This document shows positions 4,946 through 6,847 of a stretch of DNA of 6,847 bases, piece by piece. The notes below the pieces were generated by a model. It saw nothing but the letters and a program-made list of their open reading frames with translations, was not told the origin of the DNA and did not search any database. The stretch spans positions 1-6,847 of the forward strand of contig CAVHZB010000066.1 in the NCBI GenBank assembly GCA_963640555.1, written 5' to 3'. The stretch's first letter is position 1. Every line of letters starts with the position of its first letter. The stretch is from F23-B02 sp963640555. Its GTDB lineage: Bacteria > Bacillota > Clostridia > Oscillospirales > Oscillospiraceae. The position numbers were made by a program, and so were the translations under genes.

Positions 4946-6159
4946 CATATTACCGCTCGGAAAAGAATGCTTTTTCCGTCTGCGCTTTCGGCCGTTATGC
5001 TGCCGCCTAATGCTTCGACCGTAGCACGGGCTATCGACAGCCCTATGCCGGTGCCGCCGTCTGCCGCTCTTGCCTTGTCCGCACGGTAGAAGCGGTCGAA
5101 AAATCGGCTTATATCGCCGAGCGAGCCGGGAGGACAGGTGTTATAGACCTCGATGACCGAGCCTTTGTGATGCCGGTAAACGCGCAGGGAGATCTCGCCG
5201 CCGTCGTCGGAATACTTGAACGCGTTATCGAGAAGAATGGATATTATTTGCTGTACCGCCGCCATATCGCCGAGCATCATAAGCCCGTCGTCTATGCTGC
5301 GGGAGTATTTTTTGTTCTGTGCCAGTGCGCGTGCGTCAAAGGGCGCTGCCGCCTCCCATGCCGCGTCGCTTAGCGAAAATTCGGTCTTGTCCGGCAGCGG
5401 CAGACCCTCGTCAAGGCGTGAAAGCTTCACGAGATTTTCAACGAGTTTTGACATTCTGACCGTCTGCTTTCGGATGTTGTCGACCCATTCATTATCGCCG
5501 TTCTCCATTTCGAGCACCTCCGCGCTCGTGGATATAGAGGTCAGCGGGGTCTTGAGCTCATGGCCGGCGTCGGTTATAAACTGCTTTTGCAGCTCAATGT
5601 TTTTGACATAGGGCGCAATGGCTTTCTTTGAAAACGCGGCGATCAGGAAAAACGCCGCGAGAAGACTGACCCCGGCAACGACGAGCGATACCGCCAGCAG
5701 CGTTTTCATCGACTGCTGCTCCTGCGAGGCGTTCAGAAACACGACCGTGCAGCCATCGGAGCTTTGCTTTACGACATAGCGGTAGTCGTCGTAGTATCCG
5801 CTGTCGTGACCGGAGTCGATGACGCCGGAGGCATATGACAGCGCCTGCTGAGTGCTGACGGTCGCGATGAAATCACTGAAAATGCCGACGGTGTTGTAGC
5901 TCGAATCGTAGTATACGAGGAAAAAACGCGTCATATACCGCGACTCCGGCGAGTGCTGCCCGAATATCTCCGGAATGGTGTAATCCTGACCGGAATGCGG
6001 CTGCTTGCCGGTCATGGCGATGGAGCTCAACGTGCTGTCGAGCCTGTCAGTAGTTATGTTGTAGTTCCAGATATTTATCGCCAAAAGCAGCACGAGAGTG
6101 ACCGCTCCGATGGCGGCCATTGCCGCGGCGATAAATCTGCGGCGCATTTTTTTCAGCAT
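4945..6159 (-). CDS. Sensor histidine kinase without HAMP domain, partner of the OmpR-type regulator
   Basis: The 404-residue inner-membrane sensor kinase has a first membrane span at about 9-29, an outer sensing region of about 120 residues (30-153), a second span at about 154-175 and a cytoplasmic kinase core. The phosphorylated histidine is H200 in DAGHELKTPLTSIS. The ATPase part shows DNAFKYS (N box, N312), FFDRFYRADKAR (353-364) and GGTGIGLSIA (368-377). Only about 22 residues separate the second span from the H box, too few for a HAMP linker. The usual D of the G1 box is replaced in EVYNTCPPG, a change I associate with a Firmicute subgroup. The ATG at 6159 has GAGG 7 bases upstream and overlaps the regulator's stop by 7 bases, so translation is coupled. 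The outer domain matches no named sensor fold I can recognise, so the signal is unknown. The gene ends at the terminator shared with the convergent small gene. Confidence 0.95.
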   Translation of the reverse strand: MLKKMRRRFIAAAMAAIGAVTLVLLLAINIWNYNITTDRLDSTLSSIAMTGKQPHSGQDYTIPEIFGQHSPESRYMTRFFLVYYDSSYNTVGIFSDFIATVSTQQALSYASGVIDSGHDSGYYDDYRYVVKQSSDGCTVVFLNASQEQQSMKTLLAVSLVVAGVSLLAAFFLIAAFSKKAIAPYVKNIELQKQFITDAGHELKTPLTSISTSAEVLEMENGDNEWVDNIRKQTVRMSKLVENLVKLSRLDEGLPLPDKTEFSLSDAAWEAAAPFDARALAQNKKYSRSIDDGLMMLGDMAAVQQIISILLDNAFKYSDDGGEISLRVYRHHKGSVIEVYNTCPPGSLGDISRFFDRFYRADKARAADGGTGIGLSIARATVEALGGSITAESADGKSILFRAVI

Positions 6160-6830
6160 TCCTTTTCCTCCAGTGCATATCCCGCACCGCGAATCGTCCT
6201 TATCTCGATACCGGAGCCGAGCCCGCGCAGCTTTTTACGCAGAAATCCGATATATGTCCAGACGACATCCGTTTCCGCCTCGGTGTCAAGGTCCCAGACC
6301 TTCTGCATGAGCGCATCGGTCGAAAACACCCTGCCGCGGTTGCGCATAAAAAGCTCCATGAGCTGGAATTCCTTGTTGTTGAGGCGAACGCTCTCGCTCC
6401 CGCACGAAAGCGTGTAGGAGCTGACATTCAGCTCGGTGTCGCCCACGCGCACTATATTGTCGGAATAATTGCCGCTGCGCCGCGTGAGCGCGCGCACGCG
6501 CGATAAAAACTCGCCCATGACGAACGGCTTTGGCAGATAGTCGTCCGCACCCGCATCGAGTCCGGCAATGCGATCCTCGACCTCGCCCTTGGCCGTGAGA
6601 AACAGCACCGGCGTATGTATACCGTGCTCGCGTGCCCGCCGTAATACCTCGAGCCCGTCGAGACCTGGCATCATAATATCCAAAACTATCGCATCGTAGC
6701 CGACCGAAAGAATATAGTCGAGCGCGTCGAGACCGTTATGCACCATATCAACCGCGTAACGGTTTTTTTCAAGCACAAGCTTCAGCGCTTTTGCGATTCC
6801 GACCTCATCCTCTGCTATTAATATACGCAT
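6153..6830 (-). CDS. OmpR/PhoB-family response regulator
   Basis: The 225-residue product has a receiver domain at 1-117 and a winged-helix DNA-binding domain at about 126-222. Receiver residues are all present: acidic pocket E7 D8, phosphoacceptor D51 in VLDIMMPGLDG, T79 in LFLTAKGE and K101 in YLPKPF. The output domain shows LNNKEFQLMELFMRNRGRVFS, the recognition-helix region TDVVWTYIGFLRKKL and the closing RTIRGAGYAL typical of OmpR-type wings. The ATG at 6830 is chosen because GGGAG lies 8 bases upstream and MRILIAEDE is the normal first strand; the in-frame GTG at 6839 directly abuts that ribosome binding site. It is the first gene of a two-gene operon with the sensor kinase and overlaps it by 7 bases. 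Only 17 bases upstream are visible, so promoter and autoregulatory boxes lie outside the window. The regulated genes are unknown. Confidence 0.97.
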   Translation of the reverse strand: MRILIAEDEVGIAKALKLVLEKNRYAVDMVHNGLDALDYILSVGYDAIVLDIMMPGLDGLEVLRRAREHGIHTPVLFLTAKGEVEDRIAGLDAGADDYLPKPFVMGEFLSRVRALTRRSGNYSDNIVRVGDTELNVSSYTLSCGSESVRLNNKEFQLMELFMRNRGRVFSTDALMQKVWDLDTEAETDVVWTYIGFLRKKLRGLGSGIEIRTIRGAGYALEEKEC

Positions 6831-6847
6831 TGTCCTCACTCCCGAGC

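Overview
The window looks like a piece of a moderately GC-rich, low-redundancy genome of a Clostridia-type Firmicute, probably a gut Oscillospiraceae-like lineage. The grounds are strong AGGAGG-type ribosome binding sites, consensus sigma-A-like promoters, a single-membrane-anchored SurA-like protein typical of monoderm bacteria, a YkuE-type phosphoesterase, and a sensor kinase of the Firmicute kind without HAMP. This placement is inference; no rRNA or marker gene is present. A run of ten Ns at 4043-4052 shows that this is a scaffolded draft or metagenome assembly.

Layout from left to right: the last 26 codons of a plus-strand FAD-type oxidoreductase end at 83 and are followed by a very strong terminator (121-151) and a second hairpin (167-215). 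A minus-strand TetR-family repressor (254-835) and a plus-strand metallo-beta-lactamase-fold hydrolase of the AHL-lactonase-like group (921-1778) are divergent. They share an 85-base intergene holding an extended -10 promoter and, directly after it, a 16-base inverted repeat that is the likely repressor operator. The hydrolase overlaps by 6 bases, tail to tail, with a minus-strand TcdA-like tRNA t6A dehydratase (1773-2480). Upstream of that lies a minus-strand membrane-anchored SurA/PpiC-like foldase (2538-3794), with a bidirectional terminator between the two.

A compact divergent promoter region (3833-3898) drives the foldase leftward and a membrane-anchored metallophosphoesterase (3930-4789, interrupted by the N gap) rightward. 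After the phosphoesterase comes a 20-codon small ORF (4855-4917) with its own strong ribosome binding site, a TATAAT box upstream and a terminator right behind it. The right end is a minus-strand OmpR-type response regulator (6153-6830) and its HAMP-less sensor histidine kinase (4945-6159), overlapping by 7 bases and so translationally coupled; their promoter lies beyond the window.

The genes form independent small units rather than one pathway: a repressor-controlled hydrolase, a tRNA modification enzyme, envelope protein folding, an extracytoplasmic phosphoesterase and an envelope-sensing two-component system. I see no mobile element, CRISPR array, tRNA or rRNA, and nothing that amounts to a clear new multi-gene system. 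The most interesting items are the 20-codon gene, the repressor/hydrolase pair with its operator, and the placement of tcdA directly behind a terminator. No stretch longer than 300 bases is without a gene.
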